Positions 8,401 to 15,686 of a stretch of DNA of 64,000 nt are shown in pieces (positions within the stretch are counted from its first letter, which is position 1; each line of letters opens with the position of its first letter). Source of the DNA: CAVRZY01 sp963725415 (lineage in GTDB: Bacteria > Acidobacteriota > Terriglobia > Bryobacterales > Bryobacteraceae); contig CAVRZY010000186.1 of NCBI GenBank assembly GCA_963725415.1, positions 3,600 to 67,599 of the forward strand. Direction: 5' to 3'. A model generated the notes under the pieces. That model was not told where the DNA came from, ran no database searches, and saw only the letters and a list, made by a program, of their open reading frames with translations. The translations under genes were made by a program, and so were the position numbers.

Positions 8401-9584
8401 CGGAGTGGTGCAATCGGCGCATTCTGGCACGCATACACCGGCTCACCCTCGGCAAGCTGCGCCACGAAATCGAGCCTGTCACAGCCGCGGATTTCATGCG
8501 GTACCTGGCGCGCTGGCAGCACGTCGCTCCAGGAACCCAACTCCACGGGCTGGAAGGCGCGCTTGAGGTCATCCGCCAACTGGAGGGATACGAGATCTCC
8601 GCTGCCGCCTGGGAATCGCATATCCTGCCCCGGCGCATCGCCCGGTACAATCCGGAGCTTCTCGACCGCCTGTGCCTGTCCGGCGAGGTGATGTGGGGCC
8701 GGCTCTCGCCGCACCCTGCTTTCGAGGACGTTGCCGAGCCGCGGCCGTCAGGGAGGGGCCGCCGTGTCCGCCCCACTCGCCTGGCCCCGGTCGCCTTTTT
8801 CCTTCGCGAAGGCGGCGCCGGCGTTCTTCCCTGCGCGCCTGCCGGACTCGAACACCTCTCTCATGTGGCCCGCGATGTGCTCGCCGCACTCGAGCGCCAG
8901 GGCGCTTCCTTCTTCACCGAACTTTTGCGCAGTACAAGCCGGCTGGCCAGCGAGGTCGAAGATGCGCTGTGGGAACTGGTGGCCGCGGGCCTCGTGACTG
9001 CCGACGGCTTCGAGAATCTTCGCGCGCTCATCGATCCCAAGCGCCGCCGGGGTGAAGGAAGGGGCCGCTATGCCCGTCCCCGGCACGCCGCCGGTCGCTG
9101 GGCCTTGATGCCCGCCGCCACCACGAAGGATCCCTTCTTGTCGGCGGAAACCTTCGCCCGCCTCTTGCTGCGTCGCTGGGGCGTGGTGCTCCGGGATCTG
9201 CTGGCGAGAGAGAGCCTGGCGCCGCCCTGGCGCGACCTGCTGGTCGCGCTCCGGCGCATGGAAGCGCGCGGCGAAATCCGTGGCGGCCGCTTCGTGGCCG
9301 GGTTGGCCGGCGAACAGTTTGCTCTGCCGGAAGCCGTTCAACTGCTGCGCGCCGTGCGCCGCCTCGAGCCAACGCCGGAACAAGTCAGAATCTCTCCAGC
9401 CGACCCCCTCAACCTGCTCGGCATCATCCTGCCCGGCCCCCGCCTCAGCGCCCTGGCCTCCGGCGCCCTGCTCCTGCGCACGGGAGCGGGCCTTCTCGAG
9501 CCGGCATCTAACCCCCCGGCGCTTTTCCGTAATCTGGAATCTTCATCACTTCCCCGCCGCGCAGCGCCGATTGATGCGCGATAA
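5445..9584 (+). CDS. lhr: Lhr-like ATP-dependent DNA helicase
   Basis: Large superfamily-2 helicase of about 1,380 residues, predicted to act in DNA repair or damage response in the cytoplasm. Motif I APTGSGKT (about 38-45), motif Ia SPLKALSNDI, motif II DEIH (about 163-166), motif III SAT (about 202-204) and motif VI QRIGRSGH are all present. The long C-terminal part, with winged-helix-like and DUF4158-free regions after about residue 450, matches the size of the Lhr family (about 1,500 residues). ATG 5445 is preferred over the TTG at 5436. The 3' end overlaps the convergent oxidoreductase gene by 77 bp, and the last 20 or so residues are unusual, so a small indel near 9500 may have extended the frame: TAA occurs at about 9508 in the adjacent frame. 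Confidence 0.92.
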   Translation: MFDPLISEWFTRRFAAPTEPQALGWPEIRSGRDVLISAPTGSGKTLAAFLICLDRLLRLARAASLSDRTEVVYVSPLKALSNDIQKNLEAPLAEIAELAAQKGITLPRIRTAVRTGDTPVWERQQMPKQPPHILVTTPESLFILLTAEKSRRMLRTTGTVIVDEIHAVAGDKRGSHLALSLARLDDLVEKSGGARPQRIGLSATVHPIEEVAAFLSEAARIINVGHRREMDLAVEVPRDELGPVASNAMWSEIYDRIAELIRAHRTTLVFVNTRRLSERVAHHLVQRLGEKAVLPHHGSLSRSLRLTAERLLKSGELRAVVATASLELGIDIGSVELVCQVGSPRSIVVALQRIGRSGHWIGALPKGRLFATSRDELIDCAALVRALRAGELDRLRIPQAPLDVLAQQIVAAAACEEWSEEDLFALARRSYPYRQLERADFDAIVSILSEGIATSRGRSGAYLHRDRINGRVRARRGARLAAITSGGAIPDSANYLVVADPEGTTVGTVDEEFATESVSGDVFLLGTTSWRIRRIEPGRVRVENAHGAPPSIPFWRGEAPARTIELSQARGTCFSLSTQTPDALEFFMRECGLDRLGAEQAVAYLRAGQAALGAIPSNRTVIAERFFDEVGGTQLVLHAPFGARINRAWGLALRRHISECLGFEPQAAATDNGILLSLGEQHGFPLEIVFEFVKADTVERVLSEAVLESPMFTARWRWNASRALAVLRFAGGRKVPLPIQRMRAEDLLEAVLPSQPGHPLVRETMANCLHEAMDLEGLKSVLAAIEAGAIRTIAIDTPAPSPFSHEIVNANPYAYLDDVPLEERRARAVQLRRTLPADMVEGAGALDPEIIAQVGADSWPLVRDPDELHDALLTLITLPPVPEWKELFSQLVQARRASELCWGDAIFWVAAERLDTARAAHAAKDETCAAAILRGWLESSGPARASELAARLALPRALVELALTRLEAEGQVLRGQFTAPAVPGEPEWCNRRILARIHRLTLGKLRHEIEPVTAADFMRYLARWQHVAPGTQLHGLEGALEVIRQLEGYEISAAAWESHILPRRIARYNPELLDRLCLSGEVMWGRLSPHPAFEDVAEPRPSGRGRRVRPTRLAPVAFFLREGGAGVLPCAPAGLEHLSHVARDVLAALERQGASFFTELLRSTSRLASEVEDALWELVAAGLVTADGFENLRALIDPKRRRGEGRGRYARPRHAAGRWALMPAATTKDPFLSAETFARLLLRRWGVVLRDLLARESLAPPWRDLLVALRRMEARGEIRGGRFVAGLAGEQFALPEAVQLLRAVRRLEPTPEQVRISPADPLNLLGIILPGPRLSALASGALLLRTGAGLLEPASNPPALFRNLESSSLPRRAAPIDAR

Positions 9585-10713
9585 TGCCCGGCGCCGTGTA
9601 CGCAATCGCCTCCCAGACGTTCACCGCCGGCTGGCGATCCTCAATGATGGCGCGGATGAACTCGTGGGTGAGAAAAGTGTGCGAGCCGCCGTGCCCGGTC
9701 GGGATGCGCAACGGCTCCGGGAGCCTCTCCCAGTAATTGGGAACTTTATACGGCTCGATGCTCACCTGGCCCTCCGGGTAGCCGTTAGCATCCACCACGA
9801 TCTTTCCTTCCTTGCTGATCTGAATCACCGTGTTCGGCGAGCGTTCCGGACGCGCCATCAGGAATGACAAGTGGTCACCGTAAAACTGCGCCCGCTCGGT
9901 TCCTCCTGCTGCTACGTGCCAGAACACCGAGATCCGAGATGAATGCCCGCCCGAGGTTTTGAAAAACCCCGTGGTGTTCCAGAATGGGTTCTTGTACTGA
10001 TTGGTACGCACGATCTCGTGATTGTCTCCCCACCCGATAGCCTGAACCTCAACCAGCCGCTCGCCCGTGACTGGGATCACCATTCCGGTCGAGTGCGTCG
10101 GGTAATGCATCGGTGGGAAGCCATGCCGCCAGGTCGGGAAACCGCGTTCGTCGAACATCAGAGGGATGAGCCCCTCGTGATGGTACTCGGCTTCCGAGTA
10201 GAAAATCGTTCCGAATTTCCCTTGCTGCGCCCACTCCCGGCAGGTGATGATCTCGGGCCGGTAGTAACTGGTTTCCGCCATCATGTACTTCATCCCGGTC
10301 TTGGCGACGCACTCCAGCAGGCGCTCCAGTTCCTCGATCGACATGCCCGCCGGGACCGCGCTGATGACGTGCTTACCCGCCTTCATCGCCTTGATCGCCA
10401 TCCACACGTGCAGCGGCGCCGGCGTGAACACAGCTACGGCGTCGAGTTCCGGATGCTTTAGGAGGTCGCGGTAGCTCTTGAACGTCGAGCTGCAACGATA
10501 TATCTCCACCATCCGCGCCAGACGGTCCGGCCGCAGATCGCACACTGCGGTGACTCTGGAATTCGGATGAAGATGCCACTGGAACGAGGTGCCAAAGTTG
10601 CCGCCAACCACGCCAACTCTCACCTGGCGGCCAGGCTGGAACCCTGCCGCGGCCGCCGCGCTCCCCAAAAACTCTCTGCGGTTCAGGGAATGCTCCATCA
10701 GTGTGGTATTCAT
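9508..10713 (-). CDS. Gfo/Idh/MocA family oxidoreductase, Tat-exported
   Basis: NAD(P)-dependent sugar or inositol dehydrogenase-like protein. The N-terminus has a Tat signal (LNRREFLGSAAAAAGF), followed by the Rossmann motif GVVGGNFG and the family core (AVCDLRPDRL, AVAVFTPAPLHVWMAIKAMKAGKHV). GKHVISAVPAG takes the place of the usual EKP motif: the catalytic Lys of EKP is not obvious here. The C-terminal half is the alpha/beta substrate domain (HYPTHSTGMVIPVTGERL). ATG 10711-10713 is chosen; ATG 10696-10698 is also possible. Secreted members are common in Acidobacteriota and Planctomycetes and are linked to glycan catabolism, in line with the adjacent glycoside hydrolase and nearby sulfatase. 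Confidence 0.88.
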   Translation of the reverse strand: MNTTLMEHSLNRREFLGSAAAAAGFQPGRQVRVGVVGGNFGTSFQWHLHPNSRVTAVCDLRPDRLARMVEIYRCSSTFKSYRDLLKHPELDAVAVFTPAPLHVWMAIKAMKAGKHVISAVPAGMSIEELERLLECVAKTGMKYMMAETSYYRPEIITCREWAQQGKFGTIFYSEAEYHHEGLIPLMFDERGFPTWRHGFPPMHYPTHSTGMVIPVTGERLVEVQAIGWGDNHEIVRTNQYKNPFWNTTGFFKTSGGHSSRISVFWHVAAGGTERAQFYGDHLSFLMARPERSPNTVIQISKEGKIVVDANGYPEGQVSIEPYKVPNYWERLPEPLRIPTGHGGSHTFLTHEFIRAIIEDRQPAVNVWEAIAYTAPGIIAHQSALRGGEVMKIPDYGKAPGG

Positions 10714-10766
10714 TTGTAGAAAGCATACAGCAAGTAGGACAGGCCCATGGCCTGTCGTGAACACCC

Positions 10767-13218
10767 ATGAGACCCACAAGACGAACGTTCCTCGCTACCC
10801 CAGGCCTTCTGGCCTCCGCCGCCCAATCCGGAGAGCCCGCCCTGGATGCTTTCCAAATCGCCCGCCGCCACCGCATCATCCGTGATCTGCCCACCCCCAG
10901 TTTCTTCGAAGGCATGCTGCTGGGCAACGGCGATATCGGCGTCTGCGTCACAGTCCGGCCGGACGCCCTGGGCCTCCACCTGGGCAAGGAAGACTCCTGG
11001 GACATTCGCGTCAGCGAAGATCACTACCCGCACGTCCTGCACTTCAAGGAGCTGCTCAAGCTCTGGGAGCGCGCCTCCCAGGAGGCCAAACGGCAGGGCA
11101 AACCGGAGATGCTGGCCCTCGAAACTAACATCGACTTCTTCCGCGAGTACGCGCAAAAGGTCGCTTCCTCCTACCGCAAGCCGTGGCCGCGCCCCTGGCC
11201 CTGCGGCATCGTCTGGCTTCACTGGGACTCGCGCCTGGTCCGGCTGGTTCGCCAGGCGCTCGATCCCTCCAACGGCTTCCTCACCATCGACCTCGAGCAT
11301 GACGATCTGCGCGGCGCGCTGCGCAAGATCAAGCTACTCTGCTTCGTGAATCAAACCACCGGCCACGTCTCGCTCTCCAGCGACACGCCCGCGCCCGTTC
11401 TCTCGGTGGCTTATTACCCGAACATCGATCGCGAAGCCAAGTTGCCTCCGCCGGAAGTCGCTGCCAGGACTCAAGCGGGTTTCGCCGAATTCTCCTGCTA
11501 CCAGCATTTCCCCGCCATTGCCGATACCCCTAATCCACCGCGCTCCGACAAAGACACCAACTTTGCGCTCTACGGCCGCCTGAGCGGAAGCTGGACCGTG
11601 CAAGGCACTCTACTGCGCAGCGCCAAGACCCAAACGCTTCGTCTCGATCTCACCATATTCACCCCGCGTGATCGCAAGGACAACGTGCTTTTCGCGCGGA
11701 GCGAGGCCGAGCGTCTTTCTCAAATCCCCGTTCCCCAGTTACAGCGTGAATCGGAAAAGCGCTGGCGGAATTTCTGGTCGCAGATCCGCCGTCGAGTTCG
11801 AGGACCAGGAACTGGAGCGCATCTGGTATCACAACCAGTACTTCCTGGCCTGCTGCCTGCGCGAGGGCAAGGTCGCGCCGGGGCTGTTCGGCAACTGGAC
11901 CAGCGGCAAGATCGGCACCGCCTGGCACGGCGACTACCACATGAACTACAACACGCAGCAGGTCTTCTGGGGCGTCTTCTCCAGCAACCACGTCGAGCAG
12001 CATCTGCCCTACGTCGAGCTGTGCGAGAACCTGCTGCCGCTGTCGGAATCCTACGCGCGCGAGAAATTCGGCTTGCCCGGCGCCTTCTTCCCGCACTCCG
12101 CCTATCCCGTCCCCAGCCAGACCATTCCCTACCCGGTGCCGCCCTGGGGCTACGAAATCTGCGAGACGCCCTGGACCGTGCAGAGCCTGTGGTGGCACTA
12201 CCTTTACACCCTCGACAAGGATTTCCTGCGGCGCGTCTACCCGCTCCTGCGCGCCGCCACCCGCTTCCTGGTGGCCTACGTCAAGCAAGGGCCGGGACGG
12301 CAAGTACCACATCATCCCCACCGTCTCGCCGGAGAACTGGGGCTTCACGGTGGACTTCCGCCTCAACAAGGACTGCATCATGGACCTGGCGCTCACCGGA
12401 TTTGTGCTGGAGGCCGCGGTGGAAGCGTCAAAGGTGCTCAATGAGGACGCCGCAGGAGCGCGCCAGGTGGGCCGAAGTGCGCGCTGATCTTGCCCCTTAC
12501 CCCAAAGCGCGCGGACCCTTCGGCGAGGTCTGGCTCGATGTGGTGGATGCGCCCAGCGAATACGTGTACAACGTTCCGGTCACCCTCGCCCCGGTATTCC
12601 CGGGAGAGCAGGTGGGCCTCGGCCTGCGCGAAGACCAGCTCGACATCGCCCGGCGCACCGCACGGACCGTGCGCCTGGAAGGCGGCAACGACCTGGTCTA
12701 TCAGCCCCTCATTCGCGCCCGCCTGGGCCTGCTCGACTTGGACTGGTTCAAGCGGGAGGTGCGCTATTGCCTGCCTGCCCAACGGCGTGGCGAACGACCG
12801 CGTCCGCCAGATCGGCGGGCGCTACCGGGATTCCACCGACTACGACTTCATGATGCGCATGGGCGTGTGGACCGAGAACCTGTCCCTGCCCGCCGTCCTC
12901 AACGAGTGCCTGCTCCAGAGTTACAGCGGCGCCATTCGCCTCTTCCCCAACACGACGCGCCTGGGCCGCGCCCGCTTCCGCAACCTTCGCGCCGCGGGCG
13001 CCTTCCTGGTCAGCGCCGCCTGGGACGGTCAGGCAGTCAGCGGCGTCACCATATTCAGTGAAAAAGGCGCACCCGCCCGCCTCGCCAATCCGTGGGGCGT
13101 GACCGAAGTCCGCGTGACCCGCATGAAAGACAACCAGCCGGTCCCCGTCCGCAAGGAAGGGCAGATGCTGCTGTTCCCCACCCAAGCCGGCGCCCTCTAC
13201 CGCGTCGAGCGGGCTTAG
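10767..13218 (+). pseudogene. Glycoside hydrolase, six-hairpin type (GH95/DUF5703-like), with four frameshifts
   Basis: A protein of about 815 residues can be followed through three reading frames. It starts with a Tat signal (MRPTRRTFLATPGLL), has an N-terminal beta domain with LLGNGDIGVCV and GKEDSWDIR (compare 'pLGNGrlGamv' and 'nEDtlWsG' in GH95), and continues into an (alpha/alpha)6-type domain (LFGNWTSG, AWHGDYHMNYNTQQVFWG, IIPTVSPENWGF). Shifts of +1 are needed near 11795, 12290 (GGG where GG fits), 12440 and 12772 (a CTGC/TGCC-type 4-base tandem duplication); each restores conserved sequence and there are no in-frame nonsense codons. It is therefore either a very recent pseudogene or an assembly with base errors. 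Likely role: periplasmic hydrolysis of fucosyl or related glycans; specificity unknown. Confidence 0.7.
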
Positions 13219-13471
13219 CGCGTGGTTTCACAACTGCGCCAACGTATTCGCCCGGGCGATTGACGGATCGCTGGCGACACCGCGTCGTCCGGTCACAGGA
13301 CCGCCCCTCGGCGCGTAGCATTCTTTGCGAGTGGGCGAGCATTCGTCCAGAATCGGTCCAGCGCGAGGCGGAACGTAGCTGACGACTCAGCGGCACCCGC
13401 GCAAGCAACCGTTGTGATATGCTGCCCACGTGGACCGCCAGCCTCAAGGCCGGGAATCTGGGAGGAATACA

Positions 13472-13534
13472 ATGCCCAAGCTTCAATTCTCCTGGCAAGT
13501 GGCCTTGACGACAGGAGACCCGCATGCCGGATGA
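13472..13534 (+). CDS. Possible 20-residue leader peptide overlapping the ParB-like gene
   Basis: ATG 13472 follows a good ribosome-binding site (GGGAGGA, 13460-13466) and encodes MPKLQFSWQVALTTGDPHAG before TGA 13532-13534, overlapping the start of the next gene (13524) by 11 bases in another frame. It may couple translation into the cassette, or be a chance ORF. The preceding 13219-13471 holds no gene; a TATGCT at 13418-13423 with an upstream TG could be an extended -10 box. Confidence 0.3.
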   Translation: MPKLQFSWQVALTTGDPHAG

Positions 13535-14330
13535 CAGAATTTATTCCGTCCCACTGAAAGACATTGTGCTCTCCGACGGCAATGTGCGCCAGACGGAGCC
13601 GACCAAAGACCTGCAGGAACTCGCGGACAGCATCAAGAGACATGGTCAGCTTCAGGCAGTCGTCCTGATCGGCGAGTACGGGAGGCCCAAGTACCATTTG
13701 ATCGTAGGCCAGCGTAGGTTCCTAGCCCACAGAGACATCCTCGGCGCAGACGAAATAAAGGCGACCTTTGTCAAGAAGATGACGGACACGGAAGCGAAGG
13801 TCTGGTCGCTGGCGGAGAACATGTGCCGCGTCGAACTGGCATACAAGGATGCCGCCGACGCCATCACAGCCCTATACAAGGAGTTCGACCGGAACGACAG
13901 GAAGGTTGCCAAAGAGACCGGACTCTCACTCTCGAGGGTCCGCCGGTACATTTATATCGAAGAGCGCGCCTCGGAGAAGACCAAGCGGAAACTGCGGCAA
14001 GGGACGGTTAAGCCCGTTGACGTCCAACGTGCGCTGCGAGCCGCGTCGGACGATATCGACAAAGCCGATGAGCTTCTGGAGCGGATGAAGAAGTTCGATA
14101 AGTATCAGAAGCAGCGGATGGCCGATTATGGGCGGCAGAACCCCAAGGCATCGGTCACGGAGATCGTAGCGAAGGCGGAGCAACCGACGGTTGAACGCCA
14201 ACTCCTCGTCAAGCTCCCAGAGCGGGCACGGAGCGGCTTGGCTGCCGCCGCGAAAAAGATGTCCATGGAGCCTGACGAAGTTGCAGCGAAGGCGATTGAG
14301 GAGTGGCTCTCCGCCCAGGGCTTTATCTAA
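13524..14330 (+). CDS. ParB/IbrB-like protein: ParB nuclease/CTPase-fold domain plus HTH
   Basis: 268 residues. The N-terminal ParB/sulfiredoxin-fold domain (about 5-105) shows LADSIKRHGQLQAVVL, box II GQRRFLAHR (62-70) and box III ENMCRVEL (98-105). A ParB-type helix-turn-helix follows (RKVAKETGLSLSRVRRYIYIEE, about 125-147); the C-terminal region is basic and ends with a short AAAAKKMSMEPDEVAAKAIEEWL segment resembling a ribbon-helix-helix-like tail. Not a chromosomal ParB: no parA is present and it is the first gene of a four-gene unit ending in a PAPS-reductase-like gene, the pairing known from IbrB/IbrA. AGGAGA at 13509-13514 supports ATG 13524. Its stop overlaps the next start (TAATG at 14328-14332). 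Predicted role: DNA binding or nucleotide-dependent switching in the cassette (inference). Confidence 0.85.
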   Translation: MPDDRIYSVPLKDIVLSDGNVRQTEPTKDLQELADSIKRHGQLQAVVLIGEYGRPKYHLIVGQRRFLAHRDILGADEIKATFVKKMTDTEAKVWSLAENMCRVELAYKDAADAITALYKEFDRNDRKVAKETGLSLSRVRRYIYIEERASEKTKRKLRQGTVKPVDVQRALRAASDDIDKADELLERMKKFDKYQKQRMADYGRQNPKASVTEIVAKAEQPTVERQLLVKLPERARSGLAAAAKKMSMEPDEVAAKAIEEWLSAQGFI

Positions 14331-15037
14331 TGGCCGCAGAGAACCGTCGATCTCTTGGGCAGAGAGAGCAGTCACAGCTTGACGACGCCCTAGCAGCTTT
14401 GCTTGCCAGCACGAGAAGGACGAAGCGAACTCTAAACCTGATTGAGGTCAACGAGAAGCTTCGCACGGCCGTACGATTGCTCCGTAGTCTGCGCGCTGTG
14501 GCAGATGCGCTCGGGTTGTCCGACGAGACAGTGAGACAGTTCAGCCGAATCGAAAAGCTTTCACCCGATGTCAGAGAACTCCTGGAGAGCGGCCAAATCA
14601 CCGGCATGGATCTGGCTGATCGGCTGAGTCGCCTTCCGCCGGTGGACCAGCACGCGATCGCAGCAGCGGTAGTATCTGGCACTCTGGACGCGCGCGACGT
14701 GCGCGCCGCTCTCGCTTTGCGCAAGGCGATGCCCAAAGCGCCTGTGCAACAACTCATTCGGCGAATCCAGCGGTCGCGGAACATAAAGGAATACGTGGCC
14801 GAGTTTCTCACGCCGCACCCAACCGCGAGTTCCACCACGCTGCTGAGGCGGCTGTCCCGTGTACTCGGCCGCCGTGAGGTTCGAGGCCTCGAAACGGGCA
14901 ATGTCGTAGGTCGGGTGTTCTTGACTGCGAAGGGCAAGAAAGCGCTCGAACACGCAGCGAGGAAGGAACGGGTAACAAAGCGTGAATTGCTCCAACGCCT
15001 GATTGACGGAGAGGTGACGCAGCGTGCCGGCCGCTAG
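14330..15037 (+). CDS. ParB-HTH-domain-only protein, second gene of the cassette
   Basis: 235 residues. The part at about 48-125 (LRSLRAVADALGLSDETVRQFSRIEKLSPDVRELLESGQITGMDLADRLSRLPPVDQHAIAAAV, quoted in pieces: helix-turn-helix ADALGLSDETVRQF, then SPDVRELLESGQI) follows the HTH and middle region of ParB/KorB proteins, but the N-terminal GxRR/ENxxR domain is missing. The C-terminal third (GNVVGRVFLTAKGKKALEHAARKERVTKRELLQRLIDGE) looks like a ribbon-helix-helix-type or dimerisation segment. ATG 14330 overlaps the previous stop, so it is translationally coupled. It may act as the specificity or partner subunit of the ParB-like protein; no function is established. Confidence 0.7.
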   Translation: MAAENRRSLGQREQSQLDDALAALLASTRRTKRTLNLIEVNEKLRTAVRLLRSLRAVADALGLSDETVRQFSRIEKLSPDVRELLESGQITGMDLADRLSRLPPVDQHAIAAAVVSGTLDARDVRAALALRKAMPKAPVQQLIRRIQRSRNIKEYVAEFLTPHPTASSTTLLRRLSRVLGRREVRGLETGNVVGRVFLTAKGKKALEHAARKERVTKRELLQRLIDGEVTQRAGR

Positions 15038-15686
15038 CACATCTCTTTCAAAGAGGCAAGGCGTAGCCGCGATCCTCCGGATCGCCCGCTTCCAGCGGCT
15101 TTTCGGTGACCTGAAGACATGGCGGATCAGTGACGACCTGAAGGTGCTGGAGGCGGCAAAAGGGTCAGCACTTGTCCTGCCGTTCGTTAAGGGGTTGAGG
15201 CTGTCCGCCCAGCTGACCTATATGCTGCGGACGGAACTGTCCCAGACGGACGTGGAGGTCGACTGGGGACACCTTTTGGATAACAAAGGCGAGTCCTGCT
15301 CGCCCGAATGCGACATCATCATTCATTTTAGGGGACACGTAGACGAGTGGGATGGCAACACCCGACCGGTCATGCACTTCAAGTTCGTCAGTTGCGAGCG
15401 TGCACTTGCGGTCATTAGCTGCAAGTCATATGCTAAGGATGTCGACGCGGAGTACATCCAGAAGCTGAAACCGTATGTCAAGCATGTCTTCCTATTCGCG
15501 GAGTGCTGCGCACCTAATAAGGTGGCTTTGCTACGAAAGAAAGCAAGAGCCGCTGGCTACGCCGGCTTTGGTTATCTGTATGCCTTTGACGAGAAGCGGG
15601 CCGAATACATCCATGATGAAAAGGAATGGCTCGATTTTCTGGATGCCGTCGCATCGAAGATCAAGAAGGCCGTGGCGGCAAGATGA
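15024..15686 (+). CDS. Predicted PD-(D/E)xK-like nuclease (DUF6602-like), third gene of the cassette
   Basis: 220 residues. A segment DNKGESCSPECDIII (about 86-100, candidate metal ligand D97) followed about 30 residues later by ALAVISCKSY (K134) has the layout of the restriction-endonuclease fold as seen in DUF6602-type proteins ('G..S.q.DiiI...AviEvKs'). The acidic residue normally two before the Lys is replaced by Ser132 (S-C-K), so the active site is variant or degenerate; E125 or D139 might substitute. No DNA-binding domain is evident. GTG 15024 with a GGAGAGG upstream overlaps the previous gene by 14 bases; its own TGA overlaps the next ATG (ATGA). Fold assignment is by motif spacing only. 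Confidence 0.6.
   Translation: MPAASTSLSKRQGVAAILRIARFQRLFGDLKTWRISDDLKVLEAAKGSALVLPFVKGLRLSAQLTYMLRTELSQTDVEVDWGHLLDNKGESCSPECDIIIHFRGHVDEWDGNTRPVMHFKFVSCERALAVISCKSYAKDVDAEYIQKLKPYVKHVFLFAECCAPNKVALLRKKARAAGYAGFGYLYAFDEKRAEYIHDEKEWLDFLDAVASKIKKAVAAR

Noticed and set aside
6789..8714. Long minus-strand open frame (641 codons) inside the helicase gene
   Set aside because: Shadow of the high-GC helicase coding sequence; low-complexity composition and no recognisable motif.
13524..14330. Interpretation as chromosome or plasmid partition ParB
   Set aside because: No parA, no parS-like palindrome seen, and tight coupling with a PAPS-reductase-like gene points to the IbrB-like group.
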